From Pseudomonas sp. LRP2-20 (GTDB taxonomy: Bacteria > Pseudomonadota > Gammaproteobacteria > Pseudomonadales > Pseudomonadaceae), in contig NZ_AP025944.1 of NCBI RefSeq assembly GCF_024349685.1, forward strand, positions 1,494,001 through 1,558,000: 64,000 bases of DNA. The letters are read 5' to 3'. The position numbers and the translations under genes are program-made. Position 1 is the first letter of the stretch. The number at the start of each line of letters is the position of its first letter. Below are positions 7,041 to 15,074 of this stretch, piece after piece. The notes under the pieces were generated by a model. The model was not told where the DNA came from. It was given only the letters and a program-made list of their open reading frames with translations, and did not search any database.

Positions 7041-8420
7041 TCAGGCCAGCTTCACTTCACCCACCGGCTTGCGCGACAGCACGCTCACCAGCACGAAGCT
7101 CACCAGGCCAACCGCCAGGCTGTAGTAGATCGGCGTGTTGGCATCCAGCCCGTCCTTGAACATGAAGAACAGTGCGGTGGCAAAGCCCAGCGTCATGCTG
7201 GCGATGGCGCCGGAGGTGGTCGCACGCTTCCAGAAGATCGCACCGATCAGCGGGATCAGCATGCCGCCGACCAGCAGGTTGTAGGCCAGGGTCAGGGCGC
7301 TGATCACATCGTTCACTGCCAGGGCGATGGCCAACACCACCAGGCCGGTGATCAGGGTGAACAGGCGGCTGACGCCCAGGCTCGATTGCTTGCCGCCCCG
7401 CAGCTTGGGCAGCAGGTCTTCGGTCAGGGTGGTCGAGGCTGCCAGCAGGCCGGCACTGGCGGTGGACATCATGGCTGCCAGGGCCGCAGCCATCAGCAGG
7501 CCGCGAATGCCATCGGGCAGCTGGCCTTTGATCATCTCGGCAAACGCATTGTTCGGGTTGGCCAGGTCCGGCATCAGCACATGCGCGGACATGCCGATCA
7601 GGGCACAAGCCAGGCCGTACAGCACGCAGTACACACCTGCGGTGGTGCCGGCGCGCTGGCAGACCTTCTCGTCACGGGCAGTGAAGACCCGCTGCCAGAT
7701 GTCCTGGCCGATCAGGATGCCGAAGAAGTAGATCAGGAAGTAGGTGATGATGGTGTCCCAGCCGATGGTGGTCCAGCTGAAGCTGGCCGCCGGCAGCTTG
7801 GCCACCAGGGTATCCCAGCCGCCGGCCTTGTACAGGCAGATCGGCAGCAGGATGAACATCAGGCCAACGGTCTTGATCACGAACTGGACGATGTCGGTGA
7901 GGGTCAGCGACCACATGCCACCGATGGTCGAATAGACCACCACCACGCCGCCGCCAAGCAGCAGCGACGCCCAGAAGGGCAGGTCGAGCAGCACTTGCAG
8001 CACGGTTGCCATGGCCAGGGTCGAGGTGACGCCGATCATCAGCGCATAGGCCAGCATGATCGCCGCACTGGCCTGGCGGGCCATGGGGTTGTAACGGCGC
8101 TCCAGCACCTGGGTGACGGTGAAGATCTTCAGGCGCAGCAACGGCTTGGCGAGGAACAGGTTGAGGGCGATGATGCCAAGGCCCAGGGCGGCACACAGCC
8201 AGAAGCCAGAAATGCCATGGACGTAGCCCAGGCGCACGGTGCCAACCGTGGACGCGCCGCCGAGCACGGTGGTGGCCATGGTGCCCATGTACAGGGTCGG
8301 GCCGAGGTTGCGCCCGGCCACGAGGTAGTCTTCGTGGGTTTTTGCGCGCCGCATGCCATACCAGCCCAGCCCGAGCATGCCGGCGGTATAGATCATTACA
8401 ACAATGATGTCCAAGGCCAT
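7041..8420 (-). CDS. Sodium:solute symporter (SSS family)
   Basis: A 459-residue protein of about 13 membrane segments. It starts MALDIIVVMIYTAGMLGLGW and has the SSS landmark GRNLGPTLYMGTMATTVLGG in the first inverted repeat, including the helix break used for sodium and substrate binding. It imports an organic solute with sodium. It sits directly downstream of the guanidinobutyrase gene on the same strand (132 bp gap), so a guanidino acid or related substrate is a reasonable inference. P. aeruginosa has the same type of gene (PA1418) close to gbuA. Confidence 0.9.
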   Translation of the reverse strand: MALDIIVVMIYTAGMLGLGWYGMRRAKTHEDYLVAGRNLGPTLYMGTMATTVLGGASTVGTVRLGYVHGISGFWLCAALGLGIIALNLFLAKPLLRLKIFTVTQVLERRYNPMARQASAAIMLAYALMIGVTSTLAMATVLQVLLDLPFWASLLLGGGVVVVYSTIGGMWSLTLTDIVQFVIKTVGLMFILLPICLYKAGGWDTLVAKLPAASFSWTTIGWDTIITYFLIYFFGILIGQDIWQRVFTARDEKVCQRAGTTAGVYCVLYGLACALIGMSAHVLMPDLANPNNAFAEMIKGQLPDGIRGLLMAAALAAMMSTASAGLLAASTTLTEDLLPKLRGGKQSSLGVSRLFTLITGLVVLAIALAVNDVISALTLAYNLLVGGMLIPLIGAIFWKRATTSGAIASMTLGFATALFFMFKDGLDANTPIYYSLAVGLVSFVLVSVLSRKPVGEVKLA

Positions 8421-8551
8421 TGGGGGTCTCCCGATTATCTTTATTATGGCGAGATCGACCGCAAGGCGTGTTCACGGCGCCCGGCGGTCTTGTCTTGTGT
8501 TGGCGGGCCTCTATGGCCCTCCCTCATGGCTCCTGCCGGGGTACAGCGGTA

Positions 8552-9514
8552 TCAGCGACGCACGACGCCCGGCAGTACGCAGAGCATCTCGAACAGCAGG
8601 TTGGCGCCGAGCAGCGAGGTGTTGCCGGTGGTGTCGTAAGGCGGGGAGACTTCGACCAGGTCACAGCCGATCAGGTCCAGGCCGTGGCAGCCGCGAATGA
8701 TCTCCATCGCCTGGATGGTGGTCAAGCCGCCGATTTCCGGGGTGCCGGTGCCTGGGGCCCAGGCCGGGTCGATGCCGTCGATGTCGAACGACAGGTACAC
8801 CGGGCCGCCGCCGACCTTTTCGCGTACTTCGGCCATCAGCGGTTCCAGCGACTTGTGCCAGCACTCTTCGGCCTGCACTACGCGAAAGCCCTGGCGGCGG
8901 CTCCAGTTGAAGTCGTCGGCGGTATAGCCCTGGGCACGCAGGCCGATCTGCACCACGCGGTCGCAATCGAGCAGGCCCTCTTCCACGGCGCGGCGGAAGG
9001 TGGTGCCGTGGGCGATCTTCTCGCCGAACATGTGGTCGTTGACGTCGGCGTGGGCATCGATGTGCACCAGGCCGATCTTGCCGTGCTTCTTGTGCAGGGC
9101 GCGCAGGATCGGCAGGGTGATGGTGTGGTCGCCACCCAGGGTCAGCGGGATGACGTTGTGCTCGACGATCTCGTCGTAGGCTTCTTCGATGATGCGCACG
9201 GCGTCGAGCAGGTTGAAGGTGTTGATTGCCACGTCACCGATGTCAGCCACCGACAGCGAGTCGAACGGGGCGGCGCCGGTGGCCATGTTGTACGGGCGGA
9301 TCATCACCGATTCGGCGCGAATCTGGCGTGGGCCGAAACGGGTGCCGGAGCGCAGCGAGGTGCCGATGTCCAGCGGTACGCCAATGAACGCGGCGTCCAG
9401 GCCTTCGGCTGTTTGCAGGTGGGGGAGACGGAGCATGGTGGCGATGCCGCCGAAACGCGGCATTTCGTTGCCGCCCAGTGGTTGGTGGAGAACTTTGTCC
9501 ACGGTGGGCCTCAT
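8552..9514 (-). CDS. gbuA: Guanidinobutyrase / agmatinase-family ureohydrolase
   Basis: A 320-residue binuclear manganese ureohydrolase that splits a guanidino compound into urea and an amine. All metal motifs are present: GGDHTIT, HIDAHADVNDH and SFDIDGIDPAWAPGTGTPE. The N-terminus (KVLHQPLGGNEMPRFGGIAT) and the divergent LysR partner match P. aeruginosa GbuA/GbuR, so 4-guanidinobutyrate is the likely substrate (product 4-aminobutyrate) and agmatine the alternative. The start is either the ATG at 9514 or the GTG at 9502, which gives MDKVLHQ and has GAGG just upstream. Confidence 0.9.
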   Translation of the reverse strand: MRPTVDKVLHQPLGGNEMPRFGGIATMLRLPHLQTAEGLDAAFIGVPLDIGTSLRSGTRFGPRQIRAESVMIRPYNMATGAAPFDSLSVADIGDVAINTFNLLDAVRIIEEAYDEIVEHNVIPLTLGGDHTITLPILRALHKKHGKIGLVHIDAHADVNDHMFGEKIAHGTTFRRAVEEGLLDCDRVVQIGLRAQGYTADDFNWSRRQGFRVVQAEECWHKSLEPLMAEVREKVGGGPVYLSFDIDGIDPAWAPGTGTPEIGGLTTIQAMEIIRGCHGLDLIGCDLVEVSPPYDTTGNTSLLGANLLFEMLCVLPGVVRR

Positions 9515-9653
9515 CAGTCGGTCGATTGTTCTGTTTGTTCGAACCTGTGCCGCCGCACGCCTTTGAAGTCTGGATATGCCGGCGGGCAGGGTCATTGCGG
9601 CCAAGTCTGCGCAAGGTAGTGCGTAGGAAGAATCGCTACCGGCAAATACTTAC

Positions 9654-9669
9654 TTCAGGAATTTCTGAA
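9654..9669 (+). promoter_or_regulatory. LysR-type dyad between gbuA and gbuR
   Basis: TTCAGGAATTTCTGAA is a 16-bp palindrome in the divergent gap, 59 bp before the gbuR start. It is a likely GbuR binding site. Confidence 0.55.
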
Positions 9670-9727
9670 CTAAAGGCGGCGGGAGCGGTTAGACTGCGCG
9701 CATATACCGTTGCGGAACCGTTGCACC

Positions 9728-10621
9728 ATGGCATCGACCTTGCCCGACCTGAAACTGCTGCGCATCTTCGTCAGCGTGGTACGCCACCAGGGGTTCGCCA
9801 ATGCCCAGCGCGAGCTCAACCTGTCGACCTCGGCCATCAGTACCTACATGAGCCAGCTCGAAGGCGCCTTGGGTATCGTGTTGTGCCACCGCGGCCGCGG
9901 CGGCTTCAGCCTGACCAGCAAGGGTGAACTGTTCCACCAGGAGACGCTGCGCCTGCTGGCCGAGCTGGATGGTTTCGAGCAGTACGCCGCAGCGCTCAAG
10001 GGCGAGCTGCGCGGCACCCTCAACCTCGGTGTGATCGACTCCACGGTGGGCGATCGCGCGCTGCCACTGGCCGAAGTGATCGGCGCCTACAGTCAGGAGC
10101 ACCCCGCCGTGCACCTGCACCTGTCGGTGTCCAGCCCTTACGAACTGCAGCTGGGTGTGCAGGACAACCGCCTGGACCTGGCCATTGGTGCGTTCTCCTC
10201 GCGCATGAGCGGCCTGCTCTACCAACCGCTGTACCGTGAGCAGCACTGGTTGTATTGCAGCAGCCGCCATCCGCTGTTCGCCGAGAGGCGCATCCCCGAA
10301 CAGGTGGTGACCCAGCAGCGCATGGTCGGGCGCGGGTACTGGAGCCAGGCCGAGCTGGCCCGGCATGGCTTCAAGCACAGCGCGGCGACGGTCGAGAGCA
10401 TGGAGGCGCAGCTGATCCTGATCCTCTCTGGTGCCTACATTGGCTACCTGCCCGAACACTATGCCCAGGCGTGGGCGGACAAGGGCGACCTGCGGGTGCT
10501 ATCGCCGGCCACTTTCGGCTATCAGGCGCCATTCTCGCTGATCATCCGTCGTGGCCGCAGCCGCGAGCCGCTGATTCAGACCTTCCGCGACCTGCTCAAA
10601 AGCCAGCTCTATGTGGGGTGA
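9728..10621 (+). CDS. gbuR: LysR-family regulator of guanidinobutyrate use (GbuR-like)
   Basis: This 297-residue protein has the LysR helix-turn-helix (LKLLRIFVSVVRHQGFANAQ ... STSAISTYMSQLEGALGI) and a ligand-binding domain from about residue 90. The ATG at 9728 is preferred to a TTG at 9710. It is divergent from the ureohydrolase gene, with a dyad between them, as gbuR is from gbuA in P. aeruginosa. The inferred role is activation of gbuA in response to a guanidino acid. Confidence 0.85.
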   Translation: MASTLPDLKLLRIFVSVVRHQGFANAQRELNLSTSAISTYMSQLEGALGIVLCHRGRGGFSLTSKGELFHQETLRLLAELDGFEQYAAALKGELRGTLNLGVIDSTVGDRALPLAEVIGAYSQEHPAVHLHLSVSSPYELQLGVQDNRLDLAIGAFSSRMSGLLYQPLYREQHWLYCSSRHPLFAERRIPEQVVTQQRMVGRGYWSQAELARHGFKHSAATVESMEAQLILILSGAYIGYLPEHYAQAWADKGDLRVLSPATFGYQAPFSLIIRRGRSREPLIQTFRDLLKSQLYVG

Positions 10622-10745
10622 TGAGTGCAGCTCGTCGGAAAGTAGTCCGTTTCCTACACCAGGCTGGCCGCTCCGGTGATGGCGTTCTGCTAAACCTCTA
10701 ATTGCTGTGATGCCCTCCATCTATACGAGCAGGGACCGCCCCAAG

Positions 10746-12311
10746 ATGCGCATGAATTTGCCCGTCACTGAGCATGAAAGAACTTTTTCCAGCGATCAGC
10801 GCCTGATCTCCACCACGGACCTCAACAGCCGCATCACCTATTGCAACGATGCCTTCGTGGCGATCAGCGGCTTCACCTATGACGAGCTGGTCGGCCAGCC
10901 GCACAACCTGGTGCGCCATCCCGACATGCCGCCGTCGGTATTCGGGCACATGTGGGAAACCATCAAGCAAGGCAAACCCTGGATGGGCGTGGTCAAGAAC
11001 CGCGCCAAGAACGGCGATTACTACTGGGTCAGCGCCTATGTCACGGCGATCTACGAAAATGGCCGCATCAGCGGCTACGAGTCGGTGCGTTCGGTGCCGA
11101 CCCGTGAGCAGATCCGCCGTGCCGAAGTGCTCTATGCGCGATTGCGCGGGGGCAAGTCGGCGGTGCCAGCGGCGGCCCGGCTGGGCCAGCTTCTGGGGCA
11201 TGGCTGGCCACTGATCGGCGCGGGTCTGTTGTCCGCGGCCGGCTACCTGTGGCTGCCGACTTATGGGGCTCTGGGGGTGCTGATGGCCAGCTTGCTGGTG
11301 GCCTGGTACCTGATCGAGCATCAGCAGCACCAGGCAATCCGCCGCACGCTCGCGGAGCATCCAAAAGCGTTCACCAGCCCACTGGTGGCCCTGACCTACA
11401 GTGACAACCCTGGTCTGCGTGGCCAGCTCGACCTCGCCATCATCAGCGAAGAGGCACGCCTGCAAACCGCACTGACCCGCCTGGTGGATGCCGGCGTCGG
11501 CGTGAAGTCACGGGCCGCGCAATCGGCTGACCTGTCCGATGCCCAGGCGCAGATGCTCGACCGCCAGCGCAGCGAGACCGACCAGTCGGCCACGGCCATC
11601 GCGCAGATGGCGGCGACCATTCAGGAGGTCACCCACAACGTGCAGAGTACCGCCCACGCGGCCGGCGATGCCGACCAACTGGCCCAGCACGGCAGCCAGC
11701 TGGCGCAGCAAAGCCTGAAGGCCATGGGCAGCATGAGCGAGGCGGTCAGCGATATCGGCCAGGCAGTCAATGCCCTTGCCGAGCAGACCCAGTCGATCGG
11801 CAGTGTGGTCGATGTGATCACCTCGATTGCCGAACAGACCAACCTGTTGGCGCTCAACGCGGCGATCGAGGCGGCGCGGGCGGGTGAACAGGGCAGGGGC
11901 TTTGCCGTGGTTGCCGACGAGGTGCGCTCGCTGGCCCGGCGTACGCGCGCTTCCACTGACGAGATCCACCAGATCATCGCCTCGCTGCGTGCCGGGGCCG
12001 AACGGGCGGTGAGCAGCGCCAGCCGTGGCGAGCAGATTTCGCGAGACAGCGTGCACAGCGTCGAGGCGGTGCAGACGGCGCTGGCCGGGATCGCCCAGGC
12101 AGTCAGCCGCATCACTGGCATGAGCCAGCAGATGGCCACGGCGTCAGAGCAGCAGAGCCATGTGGCCGAGGACATCAACCAACAGATCGTGCGCATTGCC
12201 CAGCTGTGCGACCAGTCGGCGGGGCAGGCCAAGCAAGGGGCCGAGATCAGCCAGGATCTGGAACGCATGGCCGAGTACCTGCATAGCCTGGCGGAGCGGT
12301 TCAACCGCTGA
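10746..12311 (+). CDS. aer: Aer-type aerotaxis receptor (PAS plus methyl-accepting domain)
   Basis: A 521-residue chemoreceptor of the length usual for Aer. A PAS domain covers about residues 20-115 ([49 protein letters not shown]), the set that binds FAD in Aer. It is followed by two close hydrophobic segments near 160-200, and a signalling domain whose tip contains [20 protein letters not shown]. There is no periplasmic sensor domain, so it senses redox or energy state from inside. The start [13 protein letters not shown] matches the start of known Aer proteins; in-frame codons upstream lack a ribosome site. P. putida carries several Aer paralogues. Confidence 0.88.
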   Translation: MRMNLPVTEHERTFSSDQRLISTTDLNSRITYCNDAFVAISGFTYDELVGQPHNLVRHPDMPPSVFGHMWETIKQGKPWMGVVKNRAKNGDYYWVSAYVTAIYENGRISGYESVRSVPTREQIRRAEVLYARLRGGKSAVPAAARLGQLLGHGWPLIGAGLLSAAGYLWLPTYGALGVLMASLLVAWYLIEHQQHQAIRRTLAEHPKAFTSPLVALTYSDNPGLRGQLDLAIISEEARLQTALTRLVDAGVGVKSRAAQSADLSDAQAQMLDRQRSETDQSATAIAQMAATIQEVTHNVQSTAHAAGDADQLAQHGSQLAQQSLKAMGSMSEAVSDIGQAVNALAEQTQSIGSVVDVITSIAEQTNLLALNAAIEAARAGEQGRGFAVVADEVRSLARRTRASTDEIHQIIASLRAGAERAVSSASRGEQISRDSVHSVEAVQTALAGIAQAVSRITGMSQQMATASEQQSHVAEDINQQIVRIAQLCDQSAGQAKQGAEISQDLERMAEYLHSLAERFNR

Positions 12312-12312
12312 G

Positions 12313-12467
12313 GCCCTTGGGGCTGCTTTGCAGCCCATCGCCGGCAAGCGCGGCTCCCACAGGTACAGCGCTGTTTTCAAGGCCTGCGATATCAGCGCTG
12401 TCTTCAAGGTCTGCGATATCCCTGTGGGAGCCGCGCTTGCCGGCGATGGCCCGCAAAGCGGGCCCAA
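12313..12467. repeat. Inverted REP pair (GCCGGCAAGCGCGG type) with an internal 27-bp tandem repeat
   Basis: Head-to-head arms of the second REP type enclose a spacer with two adjacent 27-bp units (12366-12392 and 12393-12419) that differ at two positions. Confidence 0.8.
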
Positions 12468-12510
12468 TTTTCCAGCCTGTGGCAAAATCCCTCCGCCAAC
12501 GGAGACCCCC

Positions 12511-13107
12511 ATGCCCAGACCCCGCTGCGAACGCTGCCAGCGCCCGCTCGACCATTGCCTCTGCCCACTGATCCCCAGCCTCGACAGCCGCACCCGCGTG
12601 GTCCTGCTGCAGCACCCCAGTGAAACCGCCCATGCGCTGAATACCGCCCGCCTGGCCGCCTTGGGCCTGGTCAATGCCGAACTGCGGGTGGGGGAAATGT
12701 TTGCTGACCTTGCCGAACTGTTGGCTACCCCAGGCTATCGGCCTGTGCTGCTGTTCCCGGGTGAGCAGGCACAAGCGCTGGCAGCCTACGACGAAACGGA
12801 CCACAGGCCATTCATGCTGATCGTCCCCGACGGCACTTGGCGCAAGGCCCGCAAGCTGCTGTACATGAACCCGCTGCTGGAGGCGCTGCCCCGGGTGACC
12901 CTGGCCGAGGTGGCACCTTCCCGCTATCGCTTGCGCAAGGCGCCAGAGCCGGGGGCGGTGTCGACCATCGAGGCGGTGGTGCAGGCGTTGAACGTGCTGG
13001 AACAGCCAGCCGGTTTCGATGAGTTGCTACGGCCGTTCGAGGCATTGATCGAAGGGCAGATCAAGGCGATGGGCGCTGATGTGTTCGAGCGAAACCATGG
13101 TGAATGA
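12511..13107 (+). CDS. tapT: tRNA-uridine aminocarboxypropyltransferase (DTW domain)
   Basis: This 198-residue protein transfers the aminocarboxypropyl group of S-adenosylmethionine to a tRNA uridine, giving acp3U. The N-terminus has a zinc-ribbon-like cysteine set (CERCQRPLDHCLCPLI) and the family motif appears as DGTWRKARKL. A C-terminal SxIEAV helix is also typical. The start MPRPRCERC has GGAG 8 bp upstream. The gene stands alone after a REP pair and before an empty, repeat-rich region. Confidence 0.85.
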   Translation: MPRPRCERCQRPLDHCLCPLIPSLDSRTRVVLLQHPSETAHALNTARLAALGLVNAELRVGEMFADLAELLATPGYRPVLLFPGEQAQALAAYDETDHRPFMLIVPDGTWRKARKLLYMNPLLEALPRVTLAEVAPSRYRLRKAPEPGAVSTIEAVVQALNVLEQPAGFDELLRPFEALIEGQIKAMGADVFERNHGE

Positions 13108-13159
13108 AAGTGATTTCCTACATGTTGAATAGGCAATAGAGGTGGTTTCGCCGCTTACC

Positions 13160-13336
13160 GTAAAGTCCTTGGAGGGATAAATCCCTCTGTCGCGGCACAT
13201 TCCGCGACCGGGTTTGGCGTACAGCTGCCACCCAATTGTTTGGCGACGATGTGTGGCAGCCAACCTAACTTGGAGTTTCATGCATGCTTACCTTGAGCCC
13301 TGCCAGGATCCTCGTATTCGTTCTCCGCTGGCGTGA
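13160..13336 (+). other. Orphan structured leader with an 18-codon frame
   Basis: Three hairpins follow each other: GAGGGATAAATCCCTC, GTCGCGG/CCGCGAC, and CTGCCAC/GTGGCAG separated by about 25 nt. Next come a GGAG ribosome site and a short frame at 13280-13336 (MHAYLEPCQDPRIRSPLA). Similar leaders precede small DUF3077/DUF6124-type genes in P. putida, as far as I recall. Here the gene seems to be missing or reduced to a stub, ending shortly before a foldback repeat. Confidence 0.4.
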
Positions 13337-13367
13337 TTTGGAGCTTGAGGGTGCATGCCTTGGCATC

Positions 13368-13618
13368 TTCTGCGCCTGTGAGATCGAGCGCCGCCCGCGC
13401 GGCGCATCGCGAGCTGCGCTCGCTCCTACGTTTGTTTCGGGCCAGTAACGCCTGTGGCAGGCGCGCGCGACCGCCTTGTTGGTACGACGCGATACCGCAC
13501 CATGCGCCAAGGCGTCCGCGCGCAAATCCCCCAGGAATAACTGGCCCGAAACAAACGTAGGAGCGAGCGCAGCTCGCGATGCGCCGCGCGGGCGGCGCTC
13601 GATCTCACAGGCGCAGAA
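13368..13618. repeat. 251-bp foldback element with perfect 79-bp terminal inverted repeats
   Basis: The arms at 13368-13446 and 13540-13618 are exact reverse complements over 79 bp. The 93-bp centre is itself an imperfect inverted repeat (CCTGTGGCAGGCGCGCGCG against CGCGCGCAAATCCCCCAGG), so the whole unit folds on itself. It has no credible gene. It looks like a non-coding mobile or REP-derived element. Confidence 0.8.
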
Positions 13619-13663
13619 AATCTCCCGACATGCACCTGCCCGCCCTCACGCAATCCAAACCAA

Positions 13664-15016
13664 TCACCTTTCCCGCAATGCCTCGGTCCGCGCCTTGAGC
13701 ACCGGCTTGAGCAGATAATCCAGCACACTCTTCTGCCCGGTGATGATATCCACCGTGGCCACCATCCCGGGGATGATCAGCAGCGGTTTGTTGTCCCCGC
13801 CCAGGTGGTTCTTCTCGGTCCGCACCTGGATCAGGTAGAACGCATTGCCCTTGTCATCGGTCACGGTGTCGGCGCTGATCAGCTCCAGCTTGGCCTTGAG
13901 CCCGCCGTAGATGGTGTAGTCATAGGCACTGAACTTGACCATCGCCGGTTGCCCCGGGTGCAGGAAGGCCACGTCCTGCGGGCGCACCTTGGCCTCGATC
14001 AGCAGGTTGTCCTCGATCGGCACGATTTCCACCAGGTCGCTGCCCGGCTGCACCACGCCGCCAATGGTGTTGACCTTGAGCAGCTTGACGATGCCGCGCA
14101 CGGGCGACACCACCGTCGTGCGGTTGACCCGGTCGTCGATGGCGATGCTGGTGGCGGTGATCTTGGACAGCTCGGTGCGCTTGTCATTGAGCTCCTTGGC
14201 CGCGTCCGAGCGGAAGCTTGCATCGGACTCTTCGATCTTGCTCTTGATCTCGGCGATCGCCGCCTCGGCGCGGGGGATGGCCAGGCTGGTGGCATTGAGC
14301 TGGCCGCGGGCTTCCACGGTGCGTTGCTTGAGGCGCAGGATCTCCACCGGAGAGATGGCGCCTTTGCTCACCAGCGGCGCCGACATGTCCGTCTCCTGCT
14401 GCAGCAGCGCCACGGCCGAGCGGTACTGATCGACCTTGGAACGGAACTCGGCCAGTTCCTGGTTCTTCTGCCGCAGCTGTTCGTTGAGGGTCTGTTTTTC
14501 GCTGGCCAGGCGCCGTTGGCGCGAGCCGTACAGGGCGATCTCGTCGTCGGCGACCTGGGGCGCCTTGGCGCGCACTTCGTCCGAGAGCACGAACGGGCGC
14601 CCTTCGGCTTCTGCCGACAGGCGCTCGACCTGGGCGGTCAGGGCATAGCGGTCAGCCTCGCTTTCGCCCTTGTTGGACTTGAACCGGGTGTCGTCCAGGC
14701 GCAGCAGGGTGGCGCCTTTTTCGACCATCTGGCCTTCGCGCACAAAGATCTCGGTGACGATACCGCCTTCGAGGTTCTGCACCACCTGCACCTTGCTCGA
14801 CGGGATCGCCTTGCCTTCACCGACCGTCACTTCGTCGAGCACCGCCAGGCTGGCCCAGACCAGCGCCACCAGCAGCAGCGCCGCGGCCAGCCACACGGTC
14901 AGGCGCGACAGGCGAGGCGAGTCCTGCAGGGTGGCACCGGCCAGTTCCGGCATGTAGTCGTGCTCGGCCCGCTTGTCGGTGCCATGGCTGCTGCGGATAT
15001 TGTGGTTCAAGGACAT
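13664..15016 (-). CDS. HlyD-type membrane fusion protein of the adhesin secretion system (LapC/MapC-like)
   Basis: A 450-residue periplasmic adaptor that links the ABC transporter to the TolC-like pore. After a short cytoplasmic N-terminus there is one membrane segment (LTVWLAAALLLVALVWASLA), then a lipoyl-like half (LEGGIVTEIFVREGQMVEKG), a long coiled-coil hairpin over about residues 110-280, and the second lipoyl and beta-barrel part (VVSPVRGIVKLLKVNTIGG). The start at 15016 has GAGGTGGG upstream. It is last in the three-gene secretion operon. By position and type it matches LapC/MapC. Confidence 0.9.
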   Translation of the reverse strand: MSLNHNIRSSHGTDKRAEHDYMPELAGATLQDSPRLSRLTVWLAAALLLVALVWASLAVLDEVTVGEGKAIPSSKVQVVQNLEGGIVTEIFVREGQMVEKGATLLRLDDTRFKSNKGESEADRYALTAQVERLSAEAEGRPFVLSDEVRAKAPQVADDEIALYGSRQRRLASEKQTLNEQLRQKNQELAEFRSKVDQYRSAVALLQQETDMSAPLVSKGAISPVEILRLKQRTVEARGQLNATSLAIPRAEAAIAEIKSKIEESDASFRSDAAKELNDKRTELSKITATSIAIDDRVNRTTVVSPVRGIVKLLKVNTIGGVVQPGSDLVEIVPIEDNLLIEAKVRPQDVAFLHPGQPAMVKFSAYDYTIYGGLKAKLELISADTVTDDKGNAFYLIQVRTEKNHLGGDNKPLLIIPGMVATVDIITGQKSVLDYLLKPVLKARTEALRER

Positions 15017-15036
15017 GGCCCACCTCACTTTTCTCA

Positions 15037-15060
15037 GTGACAAGCCCGCTCCCACAGGGG
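15037..15060. repeat. Partial REP element inside the secretion operon
   Basis: The sequence ACAAGCCCGCTCCCACAGG sits in the 58-bp gap between the ABC transporter and adaptor genes. It is a single degenerate half of a REP pair. Confidence 0.55.
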
Positions 15061-15074
15061 TCGAGTATGTTGAG

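Noticed and set aside
13265..13560. Similar open frames on both strands across the foldback element
   Set aside because: They arise because the element is an inverted repeat; the same translated string appears from both arms. There is no start context and no known domain.
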